A stretch of 64,000 bases of DNA, taken from contig JBAKBP010001419.1 of the NCBI GenBank assembly GCA_037953745.1, positions 1-64,000 of the forward strand. The letters are read 5' to 3'. Of this stretch, positions 23,155-33,364 are shown in pieces. The DNA is from Lithodes maja. Lineage: Eukaryota > Arthropoda > Malacostraca > Decapoda > Lithodidae. Every line of letters begins with the position of its first letter. Position 1 is the stretch's first letter. The notes beneath the pieces are model-generated. The model saw only the letters and a list, made by a program, of their open reading frames with translations. It was not told the DNA's origin and ran no database searches. Position numbers and translations under genes: made by a program.

Positions 23155-23670
23155 CTAGGAGTGCACTATTTCATTTAGAAGCATTGGGCACCACAACAAA
23201 ATTTTACGTCTCTTCCTCACTGCCACTTCCAATGTCAGGAACAGGTATAGTATTTTCAAGGTTAGATTCCTCAGAGACTTGGGGCTCTTCGAAGGGTAGC
23301 GCAGCATTGTTGGGCAGTTGGGCCGTATCTGGACATTCCTGTTGGTCGTCGGATATCTTAGATAGGCTAAGTTGAATTGCATAGTGGAGTTGAGATTGGA
23401 AGTTGCTGTGGAGTTGAAACGATTAGCAGGTGGAGAGTCTTGACGTACATTTTCTAACTCCGTAGTTGGCATATTCTGCAAGGAAGTTGAACAGGATTCA
23501 CAGAACCAGATGATGTTCATATTCTCACGCACAGCTTTCGATATGTTGATACCACAAGTCCTATGTTGCCACCTATTGCAGCCATCACATTCCACTGCAT
23601 GTTGGAGAGGACGGACGACCTGTCCGTCCTCACACTTGCAGCAGTTGTTGTCCATTGTCGTTACCGTCAT
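23155..23670 (-). CDS. PHD-finger-like protein, probably transposon-associated, unit 1 copy
   Basis: The 171-codon ORF on the minus strand starts at ATG 23670. Near the N-terminus Cys pairs CCKC, ECDGC, RWQH, RTCG and WFCESC give a C4HC3-like arrangement with the Trp before the last Cys pair, as in PHD zinc fingers. The remaining ~110 residues are low-complexity and not recognised. PHD fingers of this RWQHRTCG style are frequent in transposon proteins. It lies next to several GTGACTTCGGAC motifs. The unit 2 copy (50436-50996) has a 16-bp deletion near the end, so the C-termini differ, which argues against a constrained host gene. It may be one exon of a longer relic. Confidence 0.5.
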   Translation of the reverse strand: MTVTTMDNNCCKCEDGQVVRPLQHAVECDGCNRWQHRTCGINISKAVRENMNIIWFCESCSTSLQNMPTTELENVRQDSPPANRFNSTATSNLNSTMQFNLAYLRYPTTNRNVQIRPNCPTMLRYPSKSPKSLRNLTLKILYLFLTLEVAVRKRRKILLWCPMLLNEIVHS

Positions 23671-23903
23671 TCGGGGTGACTTCGGACCTATTTGACCTAA
23701 TTTTAAGCCTAACTCAATAGGTAAAGCCTTAATAATGCAATCTTTTGCATCTATGTATAGCTTAGAAACTTAGAATAATCGTGTGTACAGTGGAAAAAAT
23801 TATAGGCCTTTGGCTTAATTATAACTAATATTTATAATGGTGTCCGAAGTCATCATCGATATGAGGTGACTTCGGACTGGGGTAAGGTGACTTCGGACAT
23901 TAA

Positions 23904-24948
23904 CCTCTGAAGTGCGCATGGGGGTAATTAGACACCTCTCCCTGTGCGCATGTATTTCAGGTGTTTCCGTCACTAAAATATTCATTGTACCATTAATAGC
24001 ATTAATACTTATCCATATGCGCCTATTATGGGTTGATTATAAAGGTATTAACCTGAAACAACAATAAAACGAGTGAAAACAGCGTTTGGATGGTCAATAT
24101 CGGAGATATAGCCCGCGAGTTGTATAATGTATGGGTGAGGCAAGCTGCTTTCCCGCCAATTTCCCCCAAGGCCACTGAGACACAGTCGATCGAAACTCTC
24201 TCTCTCTCTCTTGCATTCGCTTGCTATCAGTGATGACCACACCCTGCAACCGGATTTCTAATGTTAGCACGAAAATATACCTCAGAATAAGGGAATAACA
24301 GGGAAAATAGGTGATAACTGAAGGAGAGGAGGAAAGTGGGGAAGGAGGGGAGGTAGAGGACTGAGATTTTGCATGGCACAGGGGCAAAAATAAAAAAAAA
24401 TAAAAAATTTCGATGTCAAAAGTTGATTTTTTTCTTTCTCTGACTCTTAACCCGTCCAGCCCCGGCTAGTTTTGTAATGTTTGTTCACCAGAACCCGGCC
24501 GGTTTTCAAAAAATGGTTTTATTCCAGAAACAATAGCGAATGGGTTAGGAATGAAGGAAAAACCACGAAAAACCGCTCAAAAAGCTTAAAGAATAGTACA
24601 CAGAGCCCCCGAAAACGTATTTTACAAGAGTAAAAAATTGAAGGCAATTACCCCAAAAAAAACAGGTTATTGCGCGCTCACGCGCACGCACGTGGACTTT
24701 GAAAGTTTTCAACCATCGGCACGGTTGCGTGGGATACGTACACAGTTCCCATACAAATCTGAGCCCTCTTGAGTGGCTACACCTGAGGTTACGGTCGGCG
24801 CAATTAGGGTGACGCGCCAGGCGCGTCTCTGGGGCTGTGCGTTACATACATCGCCGACGCGTCAGGCGCGTCGCTGGGGCTGTACGGGTTAAGAGTCTCC
24901 CCGCAGTCCGCCGGGGGAACTCTTAAGAGTCTCCCCGCAGTTCCCGGG
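23904..24948. mobile_element. TTAA MITE (family M2) containing a nested TTAA MITE
   Basis: It is bounded by TTAA 23900-23903 and 24949-24952, beginning CCTCTGAAGTGCGC and ending in CCCGGGAACTGCGG reversed. An M3 element sits inside at 24451-24888. Both are present at 51209-52246 in unit 2, so this nest predates the duplication. Confidence 0.85.
24451..24888. mobile_element. 438-bp TTAA MITE (family M3) nested in M2
   Basis: It is bounded by TTAA 24447-24450 and 24889-24892. Ends CCCGTCCAGCCCCGGC and, inward from the right, CCCGTACAGCCCCAGC match at 14 of 16 positions. The right half has repeated GGCGCGTC. Comparison with the unnested M2 copy at 21408 shows the interrupted sequence. The unit 2 copy is 51762-52186. 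Confidence 0.85.
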
Positions 24949-24952
24949 TTAA

Positions 24953-25455
24953 TGGTTTTCCCCTTTAAATCTGAGTGTGTGTATTGAACGACGGCTTCAG
25001 AAAATGCAGAGGCGACTTCGGACACAAGACGGAGTTTAAAAAAAAAATACAAACTGAAATGCTTACATTTGTAGCCCTTAGAGGAGCATATACATTAGAT
25101 TCCAAGTTTCTGTGCATTTTAGCACCTTCATATAAATTGTTATGTATTCTCAATAACAAAGCAATTATATTATTATCACTAATGCATTCAGGTACACCGT
25201 ATGTATAGGCACTTTTCTAATACAAAAAAATACAATTAGGCCTAATTCATTCAAATTACACATAATGACTCCTTGAAAACGTATTTCACACTTGTGACCA
25301 AACTTCTAAAAAAATAATACTGATATCATTAAAGCTTAGCAATAATATCTTAATGACTGCATATTAAAGGAATACTAATGGCACACAGCCGACTAGATGC
25401 CATCTTGGCTAATTAATGGCCCAAAATACTAATTAACCCTTTCAGGGTATATACC
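24953..25455. other. Non-coding unit DNA
   Basis: It contains one CGACTTCGGAC motif near 25013 and AT-rich sequence. I see no gene. The unit 2 equivalent is 52251-52754. Confidence 0.6.
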
Positions 25456-25459
25456 TTAA

Positions 25460-26570
25460 CCCTTCCTTCCCGGATGCCCTCATGTACGCCCATAAAAAAG
25501 CATGTACCAGGTACCCGGAAGGCCTCATATGCACCCACGACGTCACAGCCTGTGAGCTTGCTGTGCGAGGCGTCGGTCCGACGCATGTAAACAACAGCCG
25601 GCTGGACCGACGCTCCGCATCTCCGGCCACAAGAAGGAGAGCGTCGCTTGTTCTTGTGTGCCTGTATGTTGTTGTTCAGTATCGAAAAGTGGTGTAAAGT
25701 GGCTGGTTTGGCCATAAAGTTATCTCCAATGAAATCATCATCACAGCTCACCCAGTTGACTTAGAGAGCTCTACTTAATGCCATTTTACAGGTAAATAAC
25801 ACAGCTACGCTTGGGGATGCGCGGGAATGCGGGAAGCAGTCTGATTAACCTCTGAAGTGCGCACGGGGGTAAATGAAAACCTCCCCCTGTGCTGACGTAT
25901 TTGAGGTTTTTCGTCACTAAAATATTCATTGTACCATTAATAGCATTAATAATTATCCATATGCGCCTATTATGGGTTGATTATAAAGGTATTAACCTGA
26001 AACAACAATAAAACGAGTGAAAACAGCGTTTGGATGGTCAAAATCGGAGATATAGCCCGCGAGTTGTATAATCTATGGGTGAGGCAAACTCCTTTCCCGC
26101 CAATTTCCCCCAAGGCCACTGAGACACAGTCGATCGATACTCTCTCTCTCTCTCTTGCACTCGATGGCCATCAGTGATGACAACACCCTGCTTGCAACTC
26201 GCTAATGTTAGCACGAAAATATACCTCAGAATAAGGGAATAATAGGGAAAATAGGTGATAACTGAGGAATAGGAGGAAAGTGGGGAAGGAGGGGAGGTAG
26301 AGGACTGAGATTTTGCATGGCCCAGGGGCCAAAAAAAAAAAAAAATAAATAAAAAAAAAAATAAAAAAAAAAAAAAAAATCGATGTAAAAAGTTGATTTT
26401 TAGTTTTACTTACTCCAGAGAGTCTTCCCGCAGTCCGCCGGCCGAACTCTAAAGAGTCTTCCCGCAGTTCCCGGGTTAACGAATATACGGTAGCCTAGCC
26501 TAGACGTTTTTCGGCCAAAACACCCGGGTTTCGAGGAATATATATATAATACATAACCGGGGCTGGAGGG
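25460..26570. mobile_element. TTAA MITE (family M1) with nested M2, absent from unit 2
   Basis: It lies between TTAA 25456-25459 and 26571-26574; unit 2 has one TTAA at 52755-52758. Ends are CCCTTCCTTCCCGG and, inward from the right, CCCTCCAGCCCCGG. The sequence is the 18270 element in reverse orientation, split at its internal TTAA by an M2 element (25849-26475). Confidence 0.9.
25849..26475. mobile_element. M2 TTAA MITE nested inside M1
   Basis: It is bounded by TTAA 25845-25848 and 26476-26479. The sister M1 copy at 18270 shows the intact TTAA (18361-18364). It starts CCTCTGAAGTGCGC and ends with CCCGGGAACTGCGG reversed, with a long A-rich tract near 26330-26380. Confidence 0.9.
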
Positions 26571-26639
26571 TTAAACTAATCATAATATGAAATAAAAAGG
26601 ACCTTACAAAAAATATAACTTTGTATCACATTATTGCCT

Positions 26640-26830
26640 CTTTCCTTATTCATCCCCCCTCTCTCACTTGGCCCCGCCCTCTACCACCTCTCTCTCTCCC
26701 ACCCTTCTCCTGGCCCCGCCCTCTACCACCTCTCTCTCTCACTTTCTCCTCCCCCCTGCTCGCTCGCTTTCTCTCTCCTCTCTATAGCTCTTCAATCCTC
26801 TCTATTTCTCTCTCTCTCTCTATTATTTTG
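26640..26830 (+). repeat. CT-rich low-complexity tract
   Basis: Polypyrimidine repeats (CTCTCTC, CCCGCCCTCTACCACC doubled). It also occurs in unit 2 at about 52820-53000. Confidence 0.8.
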
Positions 26831-27197
26831 GCCATTTATTTACATCAACACTGAACAGCATTCTGCATTTCTTGTCTAGTATTGGTTCTGGCAGGATTTG
26901 TACTATGTCACTGTAATCATCAATAACTGGGTTAATGAAGACGTTACTTGTGCCCTTCACATGCTTTAGGAAACGAACATGTATTTCTGGTAGAACCTTT
27001 ACTATGACTGCAATATAATGTTGATGTTTCTTCTTACCATCAAACGGAACTTTAACAATAACCAGCAGGTTTACGATGTTTCCCTTTTATATAGTCATGT
27101 AAGGTGCTCTTACTTAACTTCCACTTTTTAGCAGCCTAACGTACACTCATGTTCTTCTTTTGTACATCATCTTTTGCTTTCTTTAATTTGTCTTGAC
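26823..27197 (-). pseudogene. psq/pogo-like gene, C-terminal part, unit 1 (split by DIRS-like element)
   Basis: This is the unit 1 counterpart of the gene at 53005-53440. It reads on the minus strand from the DIRS-like junction to TAA at 26823-26825. It holds the second half of the psq domain and the C-terminal module (VKVPFDGKKKHQHYIAVI ... ILPEPILDKK). A TAG at 27136-27138 replaces the GAG of unit 2. The N-terminal part is 8.2 kb away at 35411-35471. Confidence 0.7.
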
Positions 27198-27684
27198 TGG
27201 GAGGTTTGACGTACCTCCCAACCTACCAAATAGGAAAACTTACTATTTGGTAGTAGTCTTGGAAAATCCAACGTCAAGGCTATTAACCTAATTGCAATGA
27301 CGACTTGTCTATTTTGACTGCTATGTCGTCATTCCAACCGCGGTTAAAAAGAAAACGTCTAGAGTCTACTCCTTATCTTGCTCTAGGAGACGTTGTACAT
27401 TAACCAAAACTACCACCGAAGGTGAAAAAAGCATAGAAGAGAAGAAAAAGGGGTTTACCTTAGTTACCGCTTAAGGCCCATCCCGTGTTCCGTCATGTGC
27501 AGATCCCTGTAGAACGTGCGCATGAGCGCCCCTCTCTTGTTATCACATCTCACGTCAGCAGAAGAACGCGGATGGGCAGGGGTCCGGCGTGAGGGAGGGT
27601 ATTATGTACGTTGGATTTTCCAAGACTACTACCAAATAGTAGGTTTTCCTATTTGGTAGGTTGGGAGGTACGTCAAACCTCCCA
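27198..27684. repeat. 487-bp foldback at the left end of the DIRS-like element
   Basis: The first 76 bp (27198-27273) are repeated inverted at 27609-27684 with one mismatch. The loop contains most of the left 301-bp terminal repeat. The outermost 47 bp have no match at the right end. Directly after it (27685-27721) a TTTGTTAGTAGTCTTGG segment again resembles the right terminus. It may be the internal complementary region of a DIRS element or a second, non-autonomous end joined to the first. Confidence 0.7.
27245..27545 (+). repeat. Left inverted terminal repeat of DIRS-like element
   Basis: 301 bp pair with 35110-35410 with only a few mismatches, for example GTAGAAC versus GTCGAAC near the inner end. 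DIRS-type elements use inverted repeats to complete terminal sequences during replication. Confidence 0.9.
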
Positions 27685-28101
27685 ATTTGTTAGTAGTCTT
27701 GGCAAATCCAACGTCAAGGCTGCATAACAAATAGGAGGAGGACATCCAAGCCCAACCTACCAAAAAAAAGCAATGCATAAAACAAAAGTATGAATGACAA
27801 AGACACAATTTAAACAAGAGAGTCTAATAAAAGAGTGAAAAACTGAGGAGTAGCTAAAAACAACAGTTTTAACACATGCCCGTCATTCATAGTAATGCAA
27901 AAACATAGACTTGTCTGAAACCAAAAAGGTACTGTACCCAAAATCCCTTTTCTTCAAAAACCAACAAAAACACTGAACACAAGAACAAAACACAATTTTC
28001 AATGTGGCAAAAACACTTATGTACTGGAACAATACACAATCCCAAACTTGCAATCCAGTGTTGCAAACCCGTACACCCCCCCCCCCCCCCCCTTTGTCAT
28101 A

Positions 28102-29550
28102 TTAAACAAAGGAAAAGAACGAGGGACAAGGGGGGAAGACCAGGGATCTACGCCAGAGCACCAGGAAACACGACCCCCGAGAGCAATCACCAGCCGAGGG
28201 GGTCGAACACCGGACACGGAGAGGTAGGAGGAGATGAAGGAATTGATAGAAGACCCACAAAACCGCTGAGGCGAAGGCAGGTAAGGATCGACGTGGCAGG
28301 AACCGGAAGGAGGCAGCAAAGGATCTGACATCGTGCGCAGAAACCCTACAAACAGGACGACGGGCACGAACGGTCCGACTAACGCGGCGCCCCATCAGCA
28401 CCTGCGAGAGCCTCCCACCCGTCCGAGGAGACACCCACACAGCAGGACCCGAAGGCGGCGCCACAGACGCAACAGAGGAGCGCAAGGCCGACACCGGGCA
28501 CAACACATGGCGAGGATGCCCAAGCCGGAAAGCCTGGACGGCGAAAGGCCGGAAAGCGGGGGCCGCCCCCCCAAGTGTGGCAACAAAAGGAGGGGAAGAG
28601 GCGAACGAGACGCCATGCAAGGACGGGGAGAATCGCACGCAGTCCCGGGGCCACGACAATGCCGCTAGGGCAGACACCCGAACCCCAGTGGCCAGAGCGA
28701 CAAGGAAGAGCGGAACGCCCGAGCAACAGAACCGGCGTAGCGGCCCTTGTAGACGAGGGCGAAGCCAGAAGGACCAGAGTCCGCCCAGATCCCACTGCGG
28801 AGGGACCTGGCGCGGAGGAGGTCGATCCCGGAAGGCAGCCGTCAGGAAGGAATCCAGCACCTGTGTCAGAACGACCAGCCGAGCGACGGACCCAAAGAGC
28901 CCCCGGACGGCAGACAAGTGGGGACGTATAGCGTCGACTCGAAAGTGACGTGTACGGAAGAGGTGAAACAAGGAGCGGAGGACGAGGGAAGGAGAGCCAA
29001 CAGGCAGGCGAGTGGCCCGTAGCCACCTAGGAAAAGACCTCCAGCGGGACCCGGAAGGCCCCCAAGGAGAAGACGGCCAGGTACGCAGCAGGAGGTCAGT
29101 CAGGGCCCGGCCAGGGCCCGGCCCGGGACCGGGAGCCACCGTGCCACATGAACAAGCACGATGCGAAGGCCAACGAGGGCCGCAGGTCCCCAACCGAGCC
29201 CAAGTGGAAGCCGGAGACAGGTAGAGGGACCGGACTCGGGCACCACCGCGGCAACCGGGCGGACCAAGCCCGTGCCGGCCACAGAGGCGCGAGGAGCCCG
29301 ACGCAGCCGTGGCACAGCCGCAGCCTCGCGAGGACTGGGCACAGCAACAGCACGTCTGGGGGCGGAAAGATGTAGATCGACCGCCACCTGTACCAGGCCA
29401 CCACGAAAGCGGCCGGACCCCCCCGGAGCGCGAGGCCGGAGGGAGAGGTCCAAAGGCAACCGGCGCGGCACCCCCGATGCGAACAAGGCGACCTCCGGAA
29501 CACCTCAGGAAGCCGCGAGGTCGGTGAACACAGTCCGTTGCATCGCCCAT
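28102..29550 (-). CDS. Tyrosine recombinase (integrase) of DIRS-like element
   Basis: The 482-codon minus-strand ORF would insert the circular cDNA of the element by site-specific recombination. The catalytic set of tyrosine recombinases is visible: Arg291 in LATGVRVSALAALS, His406 and Arg409 in SAHDVRSFAAS, and Tyr435 in WVFYQFLH. HVLCPVSALR (about 349-357) is also usual for DIRS recombinases. The first ~200 residues are less certain and may belong to an upstream domain read through. The protein contains no Glu, Lys or Asn at all, because the coding strand is so poor in A; where DIRS relatives usually have SELHALS this copy has SALAALS. The reading frame is intact, but low stop-codon probability in such DNA makes that weak evidence of function. 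Upstream lie RNase H and RT pieces. Confidence 0.65.
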   Translation of the reverse strand: MGDATDCVHRPRGFLRCSGGRLVRIGGAAPVAFGPLPPASRSGGVRPLSWWPGTGGGRSTSFRPQTCCCCAQSSRGCGCATAASGSSRLCGRHGLGPPGCRGGARVRSLYLSPASTWARLGTCGPRWPSHRACSCGTVAPGPGPGPGRALTDLLLRTWPSSPWGPSGSRWRSFPRWLRATRLPVGSPSLVLRSLFHLFRTRHFRVDAIRPHLSAVRGLFGSVARLVVLTQVLDSFLTAAFRDRPPPRQVPPQWDLGGLWSFWLRPRLQGPLRRFCCSGVPLFLVALATGVRVSALAALSWPRDCVRFSPSLHGVSFASSPPFVATLGGAAPAFRPFAVQAFRLGHPRHVLCPVSALRSSVASVAPPSGPAVWVSPRTGGRLSQVLMGRRVSRTVRARRPVCRVSAHDVRSFAASFRFLPRRSLPAFASAVLWVFYQFLHLLLPLRVRCSTPSAGDCSRGSCFLVLWRRSLVFPPCPSFFSFV

Positions 29551-29570
29551 TCAACAAGAACGCCCTGCCC

Positions 29571-29939
29571 TCACGACAGGGCGGCCGCCCACAGGGTGGC
29601 AGGCCCGGGCAGGGAGGAGGCATGCAAGGAGAAGGGGTGCCGGGCCGCGAGGAAGAACAACTCCACCGAGACCCCCAATAGAGTCAACGACCTGGAGGAA
29701 CCCCGCAGAAGGAAAACAGGGGACAGCCTGTCTGAGCGTCTAACCCGAAGGCCACCGACTGACCCCGAAGGGCCAGCGCGTGGACCCGCAGGAAGAACAG
29801 AGGAACCAACAGTCCGAGGGGCATAGATGGGTAAGTGGAGGGAGACCCACCCATCAGCCAGGAAGTGGACGTCCAGGTTCGATCGGGAACCCCACCCAAC
29901 CTCGCACGACGGATCTGTGGCTACCCAGACCGTCGGCAT
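29571..29939 (-). pseudogene. RNase H-like piece of DIRS-like element
   Basis: The minus-strand segment reads VWVATDPSCEVGWGS ... GWVSLHLPIYAPR, resembling the TDAS..GWG ... W....HIN.LE core of DIRS-type RNase H. The first catalytic Asp (TDPS) is present; the usual Glu after HIN seems replaced. It is in the same frame as the RT ORF but separated from it by a stop at 30099-30101 and uncertain sequence. The call is tentative. Confidence 0.4.
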
Positions 29940-30098
29940 GGGGGGGCGGACCAGGGCACAGCCGCAGAGAGCGAGCCCGGAGCAACCCAGAGACCGAAGC
30001 GGCAGCGAACGGGACGCAGGAGCGGCACGAGCCGACCCAGAGGGGCAACGGAAACACCACGGGGCCCATGAGGAGGAGGCGGAGGAGCCAGAGGCACC

Positions 30099-31037
30099 CT
30101 AAGGAAAGGGGCAGAGCGGCCCAAAGCAGCGAACCCACGAACGAGTCCCAGAGCCACCCCAAGGAGGGAGACCGAGTGCAACACGGCGAAGACCTCCCAC
30201 CGAAGGTGCACCGCGGTCGGCAGACCCCGGGTCACCGTAGCGCCGGAGAAAACCCATGCGAGACCGACCCATGGCACGACACGCGACGGGGTCAAGCGTG
30301 AATCGGGAACACCAAAAGGGGAACCCTAACCGTGCGAAGGTGCGAACGACTGTGAGGGCGTCGCCAACGCACAGGCCGAGGGCTTCGGAAACTACCAACC
30401 AGTCGGCCAAGGAAAACAGGAGCTGGAGCCCGCTCCTGAGGAGAGGACCCAGAGCCTGCCCCACATGCGCGGAGAAGAACCGCGGCGCGATGTGGAGACC
30501 GAAGGGAAGGCCGGCGAACAGGAACACACGATCGGAAGACCGAACGGCCAAGAATCGCTGGAAGAGAGGATGGAGAGGAACGAGCCAAGACGCATCCTGG
30601 AGGGCCAGCGATACAACCCACGACAGAGGGCACAGGGCCAGGCGCACCAGGGGTACCGGCAGCATCCGAAACCGTGTGAGCACGACACGCCCGTTGAAGG
30701 CCGACAGAACCACCAACGGTCGCATCGCGTCGCAGTCCGTCGACGGGACCAGAAAGACACGGGAGAGGAAAACCGGGCGACCGGCGGCCAACACCCTCGA
30801 CGCTACCCAGCTCGAGCATGGAAGTGAGCACGTGGGCCACCACCGAAGAGACGGGCCGGCGTCGGTGACAAGAGCGGAAAGGGGGTCGAAACGTCCACCA
30901 CCAGGTGAGACCCCACCGCGCAACCCGCCGCCCCCAACGTCCCTCGCGGCAACCGAGGGGCGCAAGGGCAAAAACAACCCGAGGGAGCACCCGAGAGGAG
31001 GGGAGCGACCCGGTCGGCCAGGCGAGAAGGAGAACAA
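30099..31037 (-). pseudogene. Reverse transcriptase of DIRS-like element, catalytic Asp residues lost
   Basis: RT motifs occur in order: RPLVVLSAFN (about 106-115), SLALQDASWLVPLHP (about 143-157), LPFGLHIAPRFFS (177-189) and FSLADWLV (208-215). DIRS relatives have SLDLQDAY and YLDDWL, so the first catalytic Asp is Ala145 (codon GCC) and the first Asp of the DD pair is Ala211 (codon GCC). The residues are predicted to be essential for metal binding, so polymerase activity should be lost. After MGFLRRYGDP the homology appears to switch frame (VTRGLPTAVHLRWEV in another frame, about 29921-30295). The product would be part of the element's replication complex. The family call rests on motif order and context. 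Confidence 0.6.
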
Positions 31038-31049
31038 GGAGGCCGACCC

Positions 31050-33100
31050 AGAGAACTACACATTGTGTTGACGCGGAGGTACCCTCGGTGCGGGCCGTGC
31101 GGGCACGAGTGCCACGTCGACCTCTACCCCCCCCCCAAACCCCAGGCCGGCGCGGGGCAGATCACGTCGAAGGGCGGCCGGAAGTGGAAGACCGGCCAGC
31201 CCCGACACAGCGGGGATGAAAGGGCAAGAACAGAAGGGCGAGGCGGAATCGACGCACTGGCCTGCAACGTCTCAGTCCTGCGGCCGCGCAAGGGGGCAGC
31301 ACTCGTAGCAGCACCCCGAAGAGGACCGGCAGAAGGACGGGACCGAGAAGACCCCGCGTGCGACACAGCACGACGGTGCGGGACGGAAGCAGGGACCGCA
31401 ACGACACAGCGTGTCGTCGCGTGTCGGAAGCAGGGGCCGCCGACAGAGAAGCGAGCATACCCAAGCAACCAGCTGAAACAACCCCGACGTATATAGCGCA
31501 GAGGACAACAAACCCTGACGAATATCCAAGGGGGCCGGCCGGCAGAACGAGGACCGCACTGTCGGGCGGCGCCGAGTAGCCGCGCACAAAACCGCCTTCA
31601 GCTCGGGAACCAAAGACACCGCGAGCCGAAGGTGGACCCGCAGAACGCGGTCCAAACCCTCGCGAAGAGCGCCTGGCGCAGACGCCCCGAAAAGCCGCAG
31701 GCGGGGACAGACGGCTGGAGGGAACCGAAAGACAAGACAAGAAGTCCGTCACCCTCTGGCGCAAGGGAAAAACCGTGGCGACAGAGGCCTGATCCGGGTG
31801 AGAGAAGAACGGGGGAGCAATAGAACAAAGTTCAAGAATGGGCGCGCCCATCCAGGACCAGAACGCGCCGGCCAACCTGCCGACAGACACAAGAGGAGGC
31901 AAAAGCAGGGACGACCCCAGTCCAACGTCAAGGCTAGTAACCTAAGGGAGGGACCGAAGGAGAGCCGTCGGTGGCACGGTGCGAAGGCGAAGGCCACAGC
32001 AAACCAGGCCGCCAAGGGGAGAGGGCGACCGAGCACGACGGCGAAGCCAGGCGTACCGGCGTCGCACAAACCCGTCCCATAGGAGGACAGACCCGTCAAC
32101 ACAGCCAGGGACTGAACAGCCGGAAGGAGGTCAGTGCGGCTGAAGTCTGACCAGAGCGTAGGCCTGCAGAAGGGAGCGGGACCGTAGCAGGGGTAGGAAG
32201 GGCGAGGCGCTGAGGTTGAGGCACCGCCAGGAAGCGCGAGAAGAGGGAGGCGTCCAACGATGCCAAGCACCCGTCGAAGCGTGACACAACCCAGCCCTGC
32301 AAAGCCAACAATCGAATCGAGAGAGGCGACCCCCCCCCCCCACCCAGAAGGGTCGGCCCGCAGGGACAAGCGTGAGCGGGAGCGAGACCCACGACACGAA
32401 CCAGCAGCGTCGCGGCCCAAGGAAGGCGAGCGACGACGACCGTGTCGCCGTAGAGGGACCCGTCCCCGAACACCAACGGCCGAGGGGGAAACAGCACCAT
32501 CCCCCTCTTCCAGCGACACGACAGCACCCGAGAAAGGGGGACCCCGAAACCTCACCGAGGCAAGAGGAGGGGTACCCCCCCAGGCGAGACGGGAAGTGAA
32601 GGGCAGGAAGAGAAGAAGGAGGAGGAGCAGGATGACGGGAGGGGGAAGGCCGGCCGGGTGAAAGGAGGCCAGAAGGAGCCGCGGGGGGAAACAGAGCAAG
32701 GACCCCCGGGGCTGAGAGAACAGGGCGGCCCGACACCGAGGCGGAGGAGGGAGGGACCCCCACCGTGGGACGAGAACGTGAAGGAAGAAGAGGCACGGAA
32801 GCAGGTGAAGTAGGAGAAGCAATGACACCCAGGCGGACCCTCCTGGACAGTGTAGGAGGGAGCAGAGGGCCAGCGACAGCACGAACAACCGCACGCGGAG
32901 AGGACAACGTAAGAGGAAGTCGGCCGGGCTAGGAAAGCGGGCGGAAGGGAGGAGAGCCCCTATCCGTAGAGGCCAGGGGAGGGCGCATAGGAGCAGAGCC
33001 GCTAACCCCGGCCTCAGGGCGAGAACCAAGACGAGGGCGACGGGCGACGTCAAGGCGATCAGGAGGACGACGAGGGGCAGTAGCGAGGCGAGCGAGAGCG
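31050..33100 (-). other. Leader region of DIRS-like element, possible gag, not recognised
   Basis: Minus-strand open frames (31162-31902, 246 codons; 31749-33053, 434 codons; 32131-32907, 258 codons) overlap here. In DIRS1-type elements a gag-like ORF precedes the RT, so one of them may be a decayed gag. I recognise no motif. All three stop codons contain A, and A is scarce on this strand, so long frames are expected by chance. Confidence 0.3.
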
Positions 33101-33109
33101 TGGAGGCTT

Positions 33110-33347
33110 AAGTTGACCAGTAGCGTAGGGGAACCATATGATACCCAGCTCGCCTTGTACCATTTGTGCCAACCCCAGATGGGACGGCACAACGTCGTCC
33201 ACGAATACCAGGTACCTATTTACAGCTAGGCGAACTGAGGCTAACACATGAAAGGAGACAAGCCCAATTCGTCACCGCCCGGTCTGGGAGTGAACCCCCC
33301 ACCCCTCGTGTGTGAGACGAGAGCTCCACCTACGAGGCTACGGGCTG
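33110..33347 (-). mobile_element. tRNA-derived SINE, tRNA-Val-like head
   Basis: On the minus strand the head starts near 33347. The A box TAGCCTCGTAGGTGG is at 33326-33340 and the B box GGTTCACTCCC at 33286-33296. An anticodon-like stem CTCGT/ACGAG (33305-33309 and 33317-33321) encloses a 7-base loop reading CTCACAC, which would give anticodon CAC (Val). GCCCG near the start can pair with CGGGC near 33280. The body contains TGTAAATAGGTACCTGG. Base composition is normal here, unlike the T-poor DNA on either side, so it inserted later. It is a SINE rather than a working tRNA gene. Confidence 0.65.
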
Positions 33348-33364
33348 TGGTGAACGGCCGGCAG

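Noticed and set aside
28333..32661. Many long plus-strand frames across the DIRS-like element
   Set aside because: All stop codons contain T, which is scarce on the plus strand here, so long frames arise by composition. The recognisable motifs are on the minus strand.
33280..33347. Functional tRNA-Val gene
   Set aside because: The T-arm and acceptor pairing are imperfect and a SINE body follows directly.
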